DNA of 64,000 nucleotides from Myxococcus guangdongensis (lineage in GTDB: Bacteria; Myxococcota; Myxococcia; Myxococcales; Myxococcaceae), in assembly GCF_024198255.1 (NCBI RefSeq), contig NZ_JAJVKW010000004.1, forward strand, positions 805,834-869,833. The letters are read 5' to 3'. The notes under the pieces were generated by a model. It was not told the origin of the DNA and searched no databases. It saw only the letters and a list, made by a program, of their open reading frames with translations. Each line of letters opens with the position of its first letter. Positions within the stretch are counted from its first letter, which is position 1. Shown piece by piece: positions 51,057-61,991 of this stretch. Both the position numbers and the translations under genes were made by a program.

Positions 51057-54000
51057 CGGGAGGGGGCCGTTTCCAGAGGGGTGCCAGGCGTCGCCGGCAG
51101 CAGGCCGTTCGCGACGCAGTAGGCGAGGTATCGGAAGAAGAGGGGGCGGTCCGCCTGGGGGCAGGTGATTCCCGTGCCCTCCAGGGCGTGATGGAGGCGC
51201 TGACAGCGGATGGGCCCCAGGCCGAACGCGGGCTGGGCGTCACCGGAGCGCAAATCGAAGAAGGCCAGGGTGGTGGTGGTGTCGGCGGTGCCCGCGCGCT
51301 CGGCGACCTGGGCGCGCCACTGGGGAACGGGGAGCAGGTCCACGGGGTAGCCGTACTCGCGCACCCAGCGGAACAGGTCCGGCAGTCGCACGTCGGGGAC
51401 GGGCGTGACGTTGAACACCGTGCCAGGCGTGGCCGCGCGCGACAGCTTGACGATGGCGCGCGCCACGTAGTCGACGGGCGTCCACGTCTCGCCCACCTCG
51501 AGCATCGGCAGCGCTCGGGCGGGGATGCCCGCGAGGAGGATGCGCCAGACCAGGTCCTGCGGGTTGACGATGGCGGTGTCGGTGGCGCCGACGACGCGGC
51601 CCAGTCGGTAGACGGCGACGGGCAGGCCACGCTCGGAGGCCTGCTGCACGAGCCGCTCCGCGACCCATTTGCTCTGCTGGTAGCCGTCGCGAAGGCCGGG
51701 ATGCGCGGGCACGAAGTCCTCGGGCACCTCGGGGCTGACGTCGGCCTGAGGTGCCACGGCCAGCGTGGACACGTAGTGGAAGGGTTTGGGCCGTACGGCG
51801 GCGGCCAGACGCAACAGCTCGCGCGTGCCCCGGACGTTGACGGCCTGGAGGCTGCCGTACTCACGCACCACGCTCACCACGGCGGCGTTGTGCAGGATGA
51901 CATCGCATTCGGCCGCGAGCCCGTGGAAGCGCGCGCTGTCGAGCCCGAGCCCCGGCTGGGTGAGGTCCGATGGGAGCGCGAGGACGCGCTCGGAGAGCCC
52001 CTCGGTCGACAGCCGCTGCGACGTCATCGCCGCGCGGATGCGCTCCAGGGCCTGGGGCTCGTCCTTGGCGCGCACCAGGCACACCACGCGCGCACGTGTC
52101 TGGCGCAGGAGCTGGTCGAGCAGGTGCGCGCCGACGAAGCCGGTGGCGCCGGTGAGCAGCACCTGGCGGGGTTCGGGGAAGAGCGCCTCGAAGGTGCGCG
52201 CGGGGCCCGTCGTGGCGGGAGGCGTGAGGCGGGGGACGATGTCCTCGGGCAGCTCGGCGTCCGCGAGCATCGTCGTGCTCGGGCCGGAGGTGGCGTGGCC
52301 GCTGGACTCACCATGCTCCAGCGCCTGGGCGAGCGCGGCGGCCGTCGGGTAGCGGAACACGGTGGCGACGGGGACCTCGCGTCCCAGGGCGATGCCCAGG
52401 CGGTTGGCCACCTGGATGCTCTGGAGGGACTGGCCGCCGCGGTCGAAGAAGTCATCCTGCGCGGTGAGGCCCGTGGCGCCCAGGACCTCTTCCCAGATGC
52501 CCAGCACCACGCGCTCCAGCTCCGTGGGGGCTTGCGCCGTCTGGGTGGTGGTGTCGACCACGGCCGCCTTGCGCAGCTCGGCGCGGTCGATCTTCCCGGT
52601 GCTGGTGCGAGGCAGCCGCTCAGCGAACACGATGGCGCCGGGCACCATGGGGGCGGGCAGGTTCGCGAGCAGGTGCTTGCGAAGGTCCGCGGCGGACGGC
52701 GCCGGTGACTCCGCGACGATGTGCGCGCACAGGCGGCGCGCGCCACCTGGGAGCGTCTGGCCCACGACGGCGGCCTCGCGCACGCCAGGGTGGCCGAGCA
52801 GCACCGTCTCCACCTCGGCGGGGTCGATGCGGTGTCCGCTGATCTTCAGCTCGTCGTCCACGCGGCCGACGAAGACCAGCTGTCCGTCCTCACGCATCCG
52901 GGCCTTGTCGCCAGTGCGGTAGGCGCGGGGCTGGCCGGGCAGCGCGGCCAGCGAGATGAAGCGGGCCTTGTCCAACTCCGGGCGTCCCAGGTAGCCGCGA
53001 GCGAGCGCGCCGCCCATCAGGCACAGCTCGCCCTCGGAGCCTCGGGCGACGATGCGCCCCTGTGCGTCCACCAGCGCCGCGCGCACGCCGGGCAGCGGAA
53101 CGCCGATGGGGACCTCGTCCCGCTCGGACGTGGGGCCATTCGCGTCACCGAGCGAGGCCACCGTGGCCGCGCGCGAGCTGGGCAGCGGCATGGCGATGGA
53201 GGCCTCTCGATGCTCGGACGTGGAGCCACTCGCGTCACGGGTCGTTGCCGAGCGCACGCTGGGCAGCGGCATGGCGATGGAGGCCTCGCGATGCTCGGAC
53301 GTGGGGCCATTCGCGTCACCGAGCGAGGCCACCGTCGCGACCACCGTGGCTTCGGTGGGGCCGTAGGTGTTGAGGAGCTGCACGCTCGGGCCCACCGTGG
53401 CGCGCCAGCGCGCGACCCGCTCCGGGAGCGCGGCCTCGCCGCCGATGATGACGGTGCGCAGCGAAGAGGGCAGCTTCGCCGCGCCTGTGGACACGGCATA
53501 GGCCAGCTCGTGCCAGAACGCGGTGGGCAGGTCGAGCACGGTGATGCCGTGGGCCGCGCAGGCCTCGAGCAGCCGCGGCACCGACTGGAGCATCTCGTCG
53601 GTGCGCAGCACCAGGCGTCCACCCACGCACAAGGTCAGGAAGACCTCCTCCACGCTCGCGTCGAAGTGCAGCGGCGCGAACTGGAGGACGCGGTCCTCGC
53701 GGGTGAAGCGGTAGCGGTGCGTGGCGCCCGCGACGAAGTGCGCCAGCGCGTCGTGGGGAATCTGCACGCCGTTGGGTTGCCCCGTGGAGCCGGACGTGTA
53801 GATGACATACGCGAGGTGCTCACCGGCGGCGCGCGCGGGCTGCTCGACCCCGGCGACGTCGCGACGCTGGATGGTCAGGTGTCCCGAGGCGCGAGGGCTC
53901 GCGTCCGTGGCCCCGACGGCGTCCGAGGGGGCGACGAGCAACGCGGGCGTGGCGTCCTCGAGGATGGCCGAGGTGCGGGACACAGGGCCGTTCGGGTCGA

Positions 54001-55597
54001 GCGGGAGGTAGCCCGCGCCGGAGCGGAGGATTCCCAGCGACGCGATGATGGCGTCGAGCCCCCGAGGCACCTTCACCGCCACCGGCGTATCGGCGCGAGC
54101 CCCCTGCTCGGTGAGCTTTGCCGCGAGCGCCCCGGAGGACTCCCACAGCTCGCGGTACGTGAGCTGGAACCCTCCGTGCTCCACGGCGATGGTGTCGGGC
54201 TGCTCGCGGACCTGCTGCTCCATCAGCTCGAGCACGGGCCGAGGGGCCGTGGGGAGCGGGCCACCATCGAGCAGCGAGGCGTCCGCCGAGGAGGCCACCG
54301 CACCCTGTCCACGCAGCGGCGCTTCCGGCGCGCCCAGCCAGGTGTCGAGCACCTGGAGGAACTCACGCTGGTGGCTGTCCACCGTGCGCGCGTCGTAGCA
54401 GACGGGGTTCGCGTCGAAGTCGACGCGCAGGCCGCCGCCGTCGGAGCGGGCGTACATGCCGATGGAGAGGTCCTCCACCGGGCCCGCGGAGATGTTGTGC
54501 GCGATGCCGGGCAGTCCCGCGAAGCGCAGGCCGTAGTCGAACGGCATGATGTTGACCACGGGGCCGAACAGCTTGCGCTGCCCACCCACGCGGCGCAGGT
54601 CGCGGCGCAGCTGCTCGTAGCGGTAGCGCAGGTGCGGCCGCGACGCCTTCAGCTCCGAGGCGATGTTGCGCGCCAGCGACACGAGCGAGGCGTCCGGCGC
54701 CACGGGCACGCGCAGCGGGACGATGTTCATCGCCATGCACGGCACGCGGATGGCCGCCGAGCCCAGCCGCGTCATCACCGGCAGACCCAGCACCACCTCG
54801 GGCGCGTCCGTGCGCTGGTGGATCCACGCGGCGGCCGCGGCGAGCACCAGGTCCGGCCACGTCAGGCCCACCTGCTTCGCGACGGCCTGCATCCGCTCCA
54901 CGTCGACCTTCTCCAGCTGTCGCGTGGCGCGCACGAAGGTGGCGGACATGGGCGCGGGCGGGGCCAGCGTCACCGGCAGCGGCGCGTCCGTGAGCCGGCC
55001 GACCCAGAACTCACGGTCCTTCTCGAACTGGGGACCCGCGCGGTACGCGGCGTCCTCGTCCAACACGGGACGAAGGGGCGCGAAGCCCGCGGGCGCGGCC
55101 TTGCCCGTGACGCGCGAGGTGTAGAGGTCCGCCACGCGGCGGGCGAGCAGCGAGAAGCCGAACCCGTCCATCGCGATGTGGTGGACGCGCTGGAACCAGA
55201 ACCAGCGCTCCGGGCCGGCCTTGAACAGGACCTGCGCGAAGAGGGGCCCCCGGGTGAGGTCCACGGTGCGCGTCAGGTCCTCGCGCATCCACGCCTGGGC
55301 GGCGGCCCACGGGTCCTCGGAGGACGTCAGGTCGACGTGCTGGAGCGCCCAGTCCACCAGGGGCGTGACCCGCTGCGAAGGACCCGCCCCGGTGGTCTCG
55401 AAGCGCGCGTGGAGGGCCTCCGCCTCGGTGACGGTCTGTCGGACGGCCGCCTCGAAGCAAACGGGGTCGATGGCACCGCGAAGCTCGATGCACTCACCGG
55501 CGTTGTAGATCGGACTCGCGAGGTCGAGCTGTTGACCGACCCAGATTCCGTGCTGGGCCGCGGACAGCGGCCAGCGTGCGTCGTGTGATTCGGGCAT
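51053..55597 (-). CDS. mxcG: Myxochelin NRPS MxcG (C-A-PCP-reductase)
   Basis: A 1514-residue single-module NRPS. The condensation domain (about 1-430) has HHIAMDG at 139-145. The adenylation domain (about 465-970; [29 protein letters not shown]) is expected to select lysine. The carrier domain (about 1055-1130) has its Ser in [11 protein letters not shown]. The C-terminal NAD(P)H-dependent thioester reductase (about 1170-1500) has [18 protein letters not shown]. It joins two 2,3-dihydroxybenzoates from MxcF to both lysine amines and releases the product by reduction. Unusually, the A domain contains three near-identical ~27-30-residue repeats at about 755-833, between core motifs A5 and A6. 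It is 72 bases after mxcF. Confidence 0.95.
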   Translation of the reverse strand: MPESHDARWPLSAAQHGIWVGQQLDLASPIYNAGECIELRGAIDPVCFEAAVRQTVTEAEALHARFETTGAGPSQRVTPLVDWALQHVDLTSSEDPWAAAQAWMREDLTRTVDLTRGPLFAQVLFKAGPERWFWFQRVHHIAMDGFGFSLLARRVADLYTSRVTGKAAPAGFAPLRPVLDEDAAYRAGPQFEKDREFWVGRLTDAPLPVTLAPPAPMSATFVRATRQLEKVDVERMQAVAKQVGLTWPDLVLAAAAAWIHQRTDAPEVVLGLPVMTRLGSAAIRVPCMAMNIVPLRVPVAPDASLVSLARNIASELKASRPHLRYRYEQLRRDLRRVGGQRKLFGPVVNIMPFDYGLRFAGLPGIAHNISAGPVEDLSIGMYARSDGGGLRVDFDANPVCYDARTVDSHQREFLQVLDTWLGAPEAPLRGQGAVASSADASLLDGGPLPTAPRPVLELMEQQVREQPDTIAVEHGGFQLTYRELWESSGALAAKLTEQGARADTPVAVKVPRGLDAIIASLGILRSGAGYLPLDPNGPVSRTSAILEDATPALLVAPSDAVGATDASPRASGHLTIQRRDVAGVEQPARAAGEHLAYVIYTSGSTGQPNGVQIPHDALAHFVAGATHRYRFTREDRVLQFAPLHFDASVEEVFLTLCVGGRLVLRTDEMLQSVPRLLEACAAHGITVLDLPTAFWHELAYAVSTGAAKLPSSLRTVIIGGEAALPERVARWRATVGPSVQLLNTYGPTEATVVATVASLGDANGPTSEHREASIAMPLPSVRSATTRDASGSTSEHREASIAMPLPSSRAATVASLGDANGPTSERDEVPIGVPLPGVRAALVDAQGRIVARGSEGELCLMGGALARGYLGRPELDKARFISLAALPGQPRAYRTGDKARMREDGQLVFVGRVDDELKISGHRIDPAEVETVLLGHPGVREAAVVGQTLPGGARRLCAHIVAESPAPSAADLRKHLLANLPAPMVPGAIVFAERLPRTSTGKIDRAELRKAAVVDTTTQTAQAPTELERVVLGIWEEVLGATGLTAQDDFFDRGGQSLQSIQVANRLGIALGREVPVATVFRYPTAAALAQALEHGESSGHATSGPSTTMLADAELPEDIVPRLTPPATTGPARTFEALFPEPRQVLLTGATGFVGAHLLDQLLRQTRARVVCLVRAKDEPQALERIRAAMTSQRLSTEGLSERVLALPSDLTQPGLGLDSARFHGLAAECDVILHNAAVVSVVREYGSLQAVNVRGTRELLRLAAAVRPKPFHYVSTLAVAPQADVSPEVPEDFVPAHPGLRDGYQQSKWVAERLVQQASERGLPVAVYRLGRVVGATDTAIVNPQDLVWRILLAGIPARALPMLEVGETWTPVDYVARAIVKLSRAATPGTVFNVTPVPDVRLPDLFRWVREYGYPVDLLPVPQWRAQVAERAGTADTTTTLAFFDLRSGDAQPAFGLGPIRCQRLHHALEGTGITCPQADRPLFFRYLAYCVANGLLPATPGTPLETAPSR
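53101..53336 (-). repeat. In-frame tandem repeat inside the mxcG adenylation domain
   Basis: Three imperfect units recur with spacing of 90 and 81 bases; the marker GCTCGGACGTGG occurs near 53122, 53212 and 53293. All unit lengths are multiples of three, so the frame is kept. The encoded units read [20 protein letters not shown] with variants, and the last one ([16 protein letters not shown]) is the normal A-domain sequence from which the others were copied. Confidence 0.85.
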
Positions 55598-55669
55598 CGA
55601 CAGGTCCTTCGTGGGGGGACATCGAGCGGGAGCGAGGTGAGGGTGCCTCGCTCCGTCAACAACGAGGCA

Positions 55670-56596
55670 CTACCGCTGGAGGGCCACCTGGGCGCCGCTG
55701 GCGTCCGGGCGCGGGAGCGTCATGGTGCCGAGCATCGAGTACCACTCGCTCAGCGTGGGGCGCTCGGCCAGCTCCACGAAGGAGGACTCGAAGCCGTAGC
55801 TCCTCCAGCGCTCCACCAGGCTCATCAGGCGGATGGAGTCCATGCCGAGCTCGAGCAGGTTCGCGTCCTCGCCCACCTCCTGCGCGGACACCTGGAGCAG
55901 CTCCGCGACGTCCGAGCGAATCTGCTGCCGCGTCAGTCGCGGGAGCGTCGTGGGCCCGGGCACGCCCAGCATCTCGAGGACCTGCTGCGTGGTGGTGGTG
56001 ACGGCGCACAGCTTCGCGGCGTAGTTGAGCGCGAGGTGGTGGTGGTCGAGCGAGAAGTCACCCAGCGCGTCCGCGACGAGGAAGGGCTGGATGTGGCTCA
56101 TGAAGCCGTCGCTGGCCGTCTGCAGGCAGCCGATGTGCGCGTAGATGCCGCAGATGATGAGCTGATCCCTCCCGAGCGCCCGCATCGTGTTCAGCAGGTC
56201 CGTGCGGCGGAACGCGCTGTAGGTCCACTTGGTGAGCTGGAGGTCGATGTTGGTCGGCGCCAGCTCGTCGATGATCCGCTTCTGCTCCGGGGCATCGGGG
56301 ATGCCGCCCCCCCAGAAGTCCATCAGGAGGCCGCGCTGGTCCGGCGTCTGGCCCCCCGGCTGCGCGGAGTACGCCACGGGGATGACCATCGAGTGGGCGT
56401 GCTGGCGCAGCCGCTGGATGTTGGGGACCAGCTCCGACACGGGCGACTGCCCCGGCGTGAAGGCGTTCACGAAGTAGTGCTGCATGTCGTGGATGAGCAG
56501 CACCGCGCGCTTCGGTTCGAGCTTCCAGGCGACCTTGTTCTTGGGCAGGTCGGCGGCGCCGGGCATCGGGTAGGGGGAGATGGCGGGGAGCGCCAT
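55670..56596 (-). CDS. mxcF: Isochorismatase / aryl carrier protein MxcF
   Basis: A 308-residue bifunctional EntB-like protein. The isochorismatase domain (about 1-210) has LLIHDMQHYF with Asp37, LTKWTYSAF (Lys123) and CGIYAHIGCLQTA (Cys157), and turns isochorismate into 2,3-dihydro-2,3-dihydroxybenzoate. The C-terminal aryl carrier domain (about 225-300) has LELGMDSIRLMS, with Ser254 as phosphopantetheine site, and presents dihydroxybenzoate to MxcG. It starts at ATG 56596, 39 bases after mxcE. Confidence 0.95.
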   Translation of the reverse strand: MALPAISPYPMPGAADLPKNKVAWKLEPKRAVLLIHDMQHYFVNAFTPGQSPVSELVPNIQRLRQHAHSMVIPVAYSAQPGGQTPDQRGLLMDFWGGGIPDAPEQKRIIDELAPTNIDLQLTKWTYSAFRRTDLLNTMRALGRDQLIICGIYAHIGCLQTASDGFMSHIQPFLVADALGDFSLDHHHLALNYAAKLCAVTTTTQQVLEMLGVPGPTTLPRLTRQQIRSDVAELLQVSAQEVGEDANLLELGMDSIRLMSLVERWRSYGFESSFVELAERPTLSEWYSMLGTMTLPRPDASGAQVALQR

Positions 56597-56635
56597 GGCG
56601 AGAACCTTTCTGGTGCGAGCGTGGGGGAGTGGGCT

Positions 56636-58263
<1,628 letters not shown>

Positions 58264-58267
<4 letters not shown>

Positions 58268-59469
58268 GGCTTCACCTCGGCGCCCTGGCCCAGGCCCATC
58301 GCCTGGAGCATGGTGCGGAACTTGGCCTCGGTCTCCGCCAGCTCGGACTCCGGCTTGGAGCCCGCGACGATGCCGGCGCCCGCGAACAGCCGCAGCGAGC
58401 TCTCGTCCGCCTCCGCGCACCGGATGGTCACCGCCCACTGGCCGTCGCCGTTGGCGTCGCACCAGCCCACGGTGCCCGTGAAGTAGCCCCGGTCGAACGG
58501 CTCGATGTGGCCGATGGCCTCGTGCGCCAGCTCCGTGGGGAAGCCGCACACGGCCGGCGTGGGGTGCAGCGCCATCGCGAGCGTCAACGACGAGATGGAC
58601 GGGTCGGCGATCTCCCCGACGATGCGGCTGGACAGGTGCCACATCGTCTGCGTGCTGACGAGCGACGGACGGGCCGGCACATCCAGGGTCTTGCAGAACG
58701 GACGCATGGCCTCCGCCACCGCGTCGATGACCACCGCGTGCTCGTGCAAATCCTTGGGGGACTCGAGCAGCCGGGCCGCCCGGGCCTGGTCCTCCACGGG
58801 GTCCGGGCTGCGCGCCGCGGAGCCCGCCAGCGGGTTGGCCACCACCTGCATCCCGTTGCGCGACACGAGCAGCTCGGGGCTCGCGCCGATGAGCGTGCGC
58901 CGACCCTCGCCCTGCAGGTCCACGGCGAAGGTGAAGCCGGACGGGTTGCGCCGGGCCAGGTTGTGCAGGAGCCGCTGCAGGTCGATGGGCGTGGTGGCGC
59001 TCAGGTGCAGCGAGCGCGACAGCACCACCTTGCGCAGGGGGCCGCTCTCCATGAGCTTGAGCGCCTGGGCCACGCCGTCCAGGTACCTGGCGGGCTCGGG
59101 CACCGGGCGCACGGTGTAGCTCTGCGGGAGGACGGGGTGCGGCATGGCCACGTCGTCGAACACGAGCGGGCCGGCGCGCTGCAGCGTCATGGGCACCACG
59201 AGCTGCGCGGGCGCGCGGCCGACGAAGGGCACCGCGCCCACCGCCACCGGGATGTCATGGTCCGCCTGACGCGCGTCGCTCAGCACCTTGGCCACGCGCT
59301 CGCCCAGCCGCTCCAGGGAGCTCTGGCCTCCCACGTGCGGCACGGTGGCGAACGTGCCCCGCGCCAGCAGCGTCCGGCGAGGCGAGGCGAAGAAGAAGGA
59401 AGAGCCGGCCTCGTAGCTCTCGAGCAACTGCGCCGCCAGCTTCTGGGGTGCCACTTCGGTCGTCTTCAC
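58264..59469 (-). CDS. mxcD: Isochorismate synthase MxcD
   Basis: A 401-residue EntC-like chorismate-utilising enzyme that makes isochorismate. The C-terminal catalytic half has [71 protein letters not shown] and [18 protein letters not shown]. The GTG at 59469 is the start: AGGAGG lies 8 bases upstream, whereas the extra 44 codons of the open frame are non-homologous. It lies 138 bases after mxcC, a gap containing a small hairpin (GTTTCA/TGAAAC). Confidence 0.95.
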
Positions 59470-59607
59470 AGCCAACCTCCTGTTGCGGAGGGCCTGGGGC
59501 GCGCAGCGGATGCGCCCCCCCGGGTCCTCCTGCTGTTTCAATCCTGAAACAAAAGTAACAACCTCAACCGCGAACCACGGGCGCCCCGGCGGGGCGGGCA
59601 CGCGCGC

Positions 59608-60381
59608 TCAGGTGCCCAGGGTGGCGCCGCCGTCGACACACAGGTCGTGCAGGGTGATGTGGCGCGCGCGGTCCGACACCAGGAACTGCACCGCGTGGGC
59701 GATGTCTCTCGGGTCGGCGATGCGCTGGAGCGGGATGCCGACGCGGAAGCTCTCCGAGGAGCCGGCGATGACGGCCTGGGCGCCGTTGGCGTCCTTCCAC
59801 ATGCCCCGCTGCATGTCGGTGTCGGTGGAGCCCGGAGACACGACGTTGCAACGGATTCCGTATTGCGCCAGCTCCAGGCCCAGGCACTTGGTGAACATGG
59901 TGGAGGCGGCCTTGGACGCGGCGTAGGCGCCCATCTGCAACCGGGGCGTGCTGGAGGCGTTGGAGGCCACGGTGACGATGACGCCCTCGCGCCGGGGGAC
60001 CATGCGCCGGGCCACCGCGCGCGAGACATGGAACACGCCGTTCGTGTTCACGCCGAAGGTCGTCGCCCAGTCCTCGTCGCTCATCTCCACGATGGGGGAC
60101 ATGCGCAGCACGCCCGCCACGTTCACCAGGATGTGGATGGGGCCCAGCTCCTTCTCGATGCGCTCCACCACCGTCTCCACCGCCGCGGCGTCACTGACGC
60201 TGACCGGCCACGCGCTGGCCTTGTGGCCTCGGGCGCGCAGCTCCGCCACCAGCGCCAGCAGCCCCTCGGCGTTCGTGTCGAGGGCGGCGATGGTCGCCTC
60301 GGGCGCCAGCACCCGCGCGACCTCGGCGCCGATACCGCGCGCCGCGCCCGTCACCAGTGCCACCCGCGGTGTGTCTCCCAT
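59608..60381 (-). CDS. mxcC: 2,3-dihydro-2,3-dihydroxybenzoate dehydrogenase MxcC
   Basis: A 257-residue EntA-like short-chain dehydrogenase completing dihydroxybenzoate synthesis. The NAD site is [11 protein letters not shown], the Asp of the adenosine pocket is in AALDTNAEG, and the catalytic triad includes Ser in TVASNASS and YAASK. The start ATG 60381 has AAGGAG at 9-base spacing; the ATG at 60390 directly abuts that box. First gene of mxcCDEFG-aroA, under the Fur-controlled promoter at 60450-60478. Confidence 0.95.
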   Translation of the reverse strand: MGDTPRVALVTGAARGIGAEVARVLAPEATIAALDTNAEGLLALVAELRARGHKASAWPVSVSDAAAVETVVERIEKELGPIHILVNVAGVLRMSPIVEMSDEDWATTFGVNTNGVFHVSRAVARRMVPRREGVIVTVASNASSTPRLQMGAYAASKAASTMFTKCLGLELAQYGIRCNVVSPGSTDTDMQRGMWKDANGAQAVIAGSSESFRVGIPLQRIADPRDIAHAVQFLVSDRARHITLHDLCVDGGATLGT

Positions 60382-60430
60382 CGAGTCCATCTCCTTCGTC
60401 CTGGGCCCGTGGGGTCCGTCCGGAAAGTGG

Positions 60431-60455
60431 GATAATGAGAATGGTTCTCATTATC
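60431..60455 (-). promoter_or_regulatory. Fur box of the mxcC operon
   Basis: Perfect 11-bp arms GATAATGAGAA-TGG-TTCTCATTATC, an almost ideal Fur operator. It overlaps the -10 of the mxcC promoter. Confidence 0.92.
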
Positions 60456-60478
60456 GATATTGAACGTCTAAGTGCCAT
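60450..60478 (-). promoter_or_regulatory. Promoter of mxcC
   Basis: Read on the minus strand: -35 ATGGCA (60478-60473), 17-base spacer, -10 GATAAT (60455-60450). The -10 is the first half of the Fur palindrome, so iron-loaded Fur would exclude RNA polymerase. Confidence 0.7.
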
Positions 60479-60489
60479 GCGCAGTCGAA

Positions 60490-60510
60490 CGTGTCAAGGG
60501 TGGTGACACG
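60490..60510. promoter_or_regulatory. CRP-like palindrome between mxcC and the cNMP-binding gene
   Basis: Perfect 7-bp arms CGTGTCA (60490-60496) and TGACACG (60504-60510) with a 7-base spacer, 12 bases upstream of the mxcC -35. Possible activator site for mxcC or operator for the divergent gene. Confidence 0.4.
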
Positions 60511-60830
60511 GTGCGCGAATGTTGCGAATTATTTCGGGGCGCGTTTCGGTGTGAGGTTGTCTTCCATCACCGAGACGTGGGGCGGTGGTGTTTGTCATCC
60601 CCGGGTTGTTTCGTTTGACGCCCGAGGACTCCGGGGCAAGTGCCAACAAGGCCCACCGTGAGCCATTTCCCAGAGGAGGGGACGGGGCGCTGACGTCCCA
60701 CGGCGCGCGGAGAGGACGTGCGGGAAACCCCTAGTACCGGGGGGCGGCTGGGATGAAGTTTTCTGCCCCACGACAATTTCGGGACGTGGAGGCGTCTGTC
60801 ATACGTATCCACTCCGTGTCCGAGGGGGGC

Positions 60831-61718
60831 ATGACGATGACCCGGTCCACCGCATTCCCAGTCGTGTCTCCGGATTCTCGGAACCCCGAGAAGGATGGAG
60901 AGGGTCCTCCGGCGGTGCCGACCATCCCTTCGAGAGATCGAGAGCCGGTGGGGCGGGCTCCACTCCCAGTGTGGACGCGGTTCCTGCCGGCGGGACGGGT
61001 GGTGGTGCGCGAGGGAGACCCGGGCTCGTCGATGTTCGTCATCCTGGAGGGGCGGGTGGGGGTGTACCGGGAGCCCGCGGGCGCGGAGGCGCGCATGGTG
61101 GGGCAGCTGTCCGGTGGGCACTTCTTCGGTGAGATGGCGCTGATGACGAAGTGCCCGCGGACGGCGAGCGTGGTGACGATGGAGCGCACCGTGTTGCGGG
61201 AGCTGTCTCGGACGGGGCTGGTGTTGATGGGCGCGCGTCACGGCCTGGAGGCACCGGTGGTCGAGATGCGGTGTCGCGAGCGGCTCCTGGAGGATGCGTT
61301 GCGGAGCAGTCCGCTGTTGAGCGGGCTGTCACCGGAGCTGTGGACACAGCTGGGCAGCGCGCTGGTGCCCTGCTCCATCGGCGCGGGTGAGACGCTGCTC
61401 ACGCGCGGTGTCCCCGGCGAGGCGCTCTACATCCTGCTGCGCGGAACGTGCGGCGTCTTCCACACGCACGCGGATGGTCGTGTCACCCCGTATCCGGACA
61501 TGGGGGAGGGCGCCATCTTCGGCGAGGTGTCCTTGCTGCGCGGGCGACTGGCGACGGCGACGGTGAAGACGCTGACGCCGTGCACGCTGCTGCGCTTGGA
61601 CCGGGACGTGTTCCGCAAGTTCTTCTGGGGACAGGCGGAGATTCGTCGCGCACTGGTGAGCCTGGGGCTGGAGCGCATGCACCGGACGATGGACGTCATC
61701 GTCAACCCGTCGGAGTGA
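60831..61718 (+). CDS. Protein with two cyclic-nucleotide-binding domains
   Basis: A 295-residue protein. An N-terminal disordered stretch (about 1-40) is followed by cNMP domain 1 (about 45-155), whose phosphate-binding cassette FFGEMALMTKCPRTASV is canonical (FGE and PRTA). cNMP domain 2 (about 170-285) has the cassette IFGEVSLLRGRLATATV, which keeps FGE but lacks the ligand-phosphate Arg. There is no helix-turn-helix, kinase or channel domain, unlike CRP. The ATG at 60831 follows GAGGGGGG; an upstream in-frame ATG at 60753 has no clear site. The next gene is an NRPS 273 bases downstream. Probable signalling subunit; target unknown. Confidence 0.75.
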   Translation: MTMTRSTAFPVVSPDSRNPEKDGEGPPAVPTIPSRDREPVGRAPLPVWTRFLPAGRVVVREGDPGSSMFVILEGRVGVYREPAGAEARMVGQLSGGHFFGEMALMTKCPRTASVVTMERTVLRELSRTGLVLMGARHGLEAPVVEMRCRERLLEDALRSSPLLSGLSPELWTQLGSALVPCSIGAGETLLTRGVPGEALYILLRGTCGVFHTHADGRVTPYPDMGEGAIFGEVSLLRGRLATATVKTLTPCTLLRLDRDVFRKFFWGQAEIRRALVSLGLERMHRTMDVIVNPSE

Positions 61719-61764
61719 AGCGAGCGTCCGTTCAGCGCGGAGCCTGGTTGCTCGCATGAAGCCT

Positions 61765-61805
61765 GTGCGGGCGCGTCTCACGCGTCGCGTTGGGCCTGCC
61801 CGCAC
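61765..61805 (+). terminator. Hairpin downstream of the cNMP-binding gene
   Basis: Perfect 8-bp arms GTGCGGGC (61765-61772) and GCCCGCAC (61798-61805) with a long G+C loop and no T-run. Weak terminator candidate. Confidence 0.3.
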
Positions 61806-61991
61806 GTGTCGCGTATCCAGGTGTGGAGCAATTTTCCGAGTGCCCTGACGCGAACGCTCCTACCCGGGTCTCGCGCACACCACGCTCGCAAGTGTGAACC
61901 GCACGTCCTTGTGGGAGGGCTGCGTGCAATTACACCGGTTTTCTATGTAAGACATGTTTTGCCTGGACTCCCCTCCCAGGCCCCCTCTCCC

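Larger units (their letters stand above)
60382..60830. other. Divergent regulatory region, mxcC / cyclic-nucleotide-binding gene
   Basis: 449 bases without a supportable gene. It contains the mxcC promoter and Fur box, the palindrome at 60490-60510, and, near the right end, a GAGGGGGG ribosome-binding site for the gene at 60831. Confidence 0.6.

Noticed and set aside
53101..53336. CRISPR-like or mobile repeat array
   Set aside because: Units are coding, in frame and derived from the local A-domain sequence; this is tandem duplication, not a CRISPR array.
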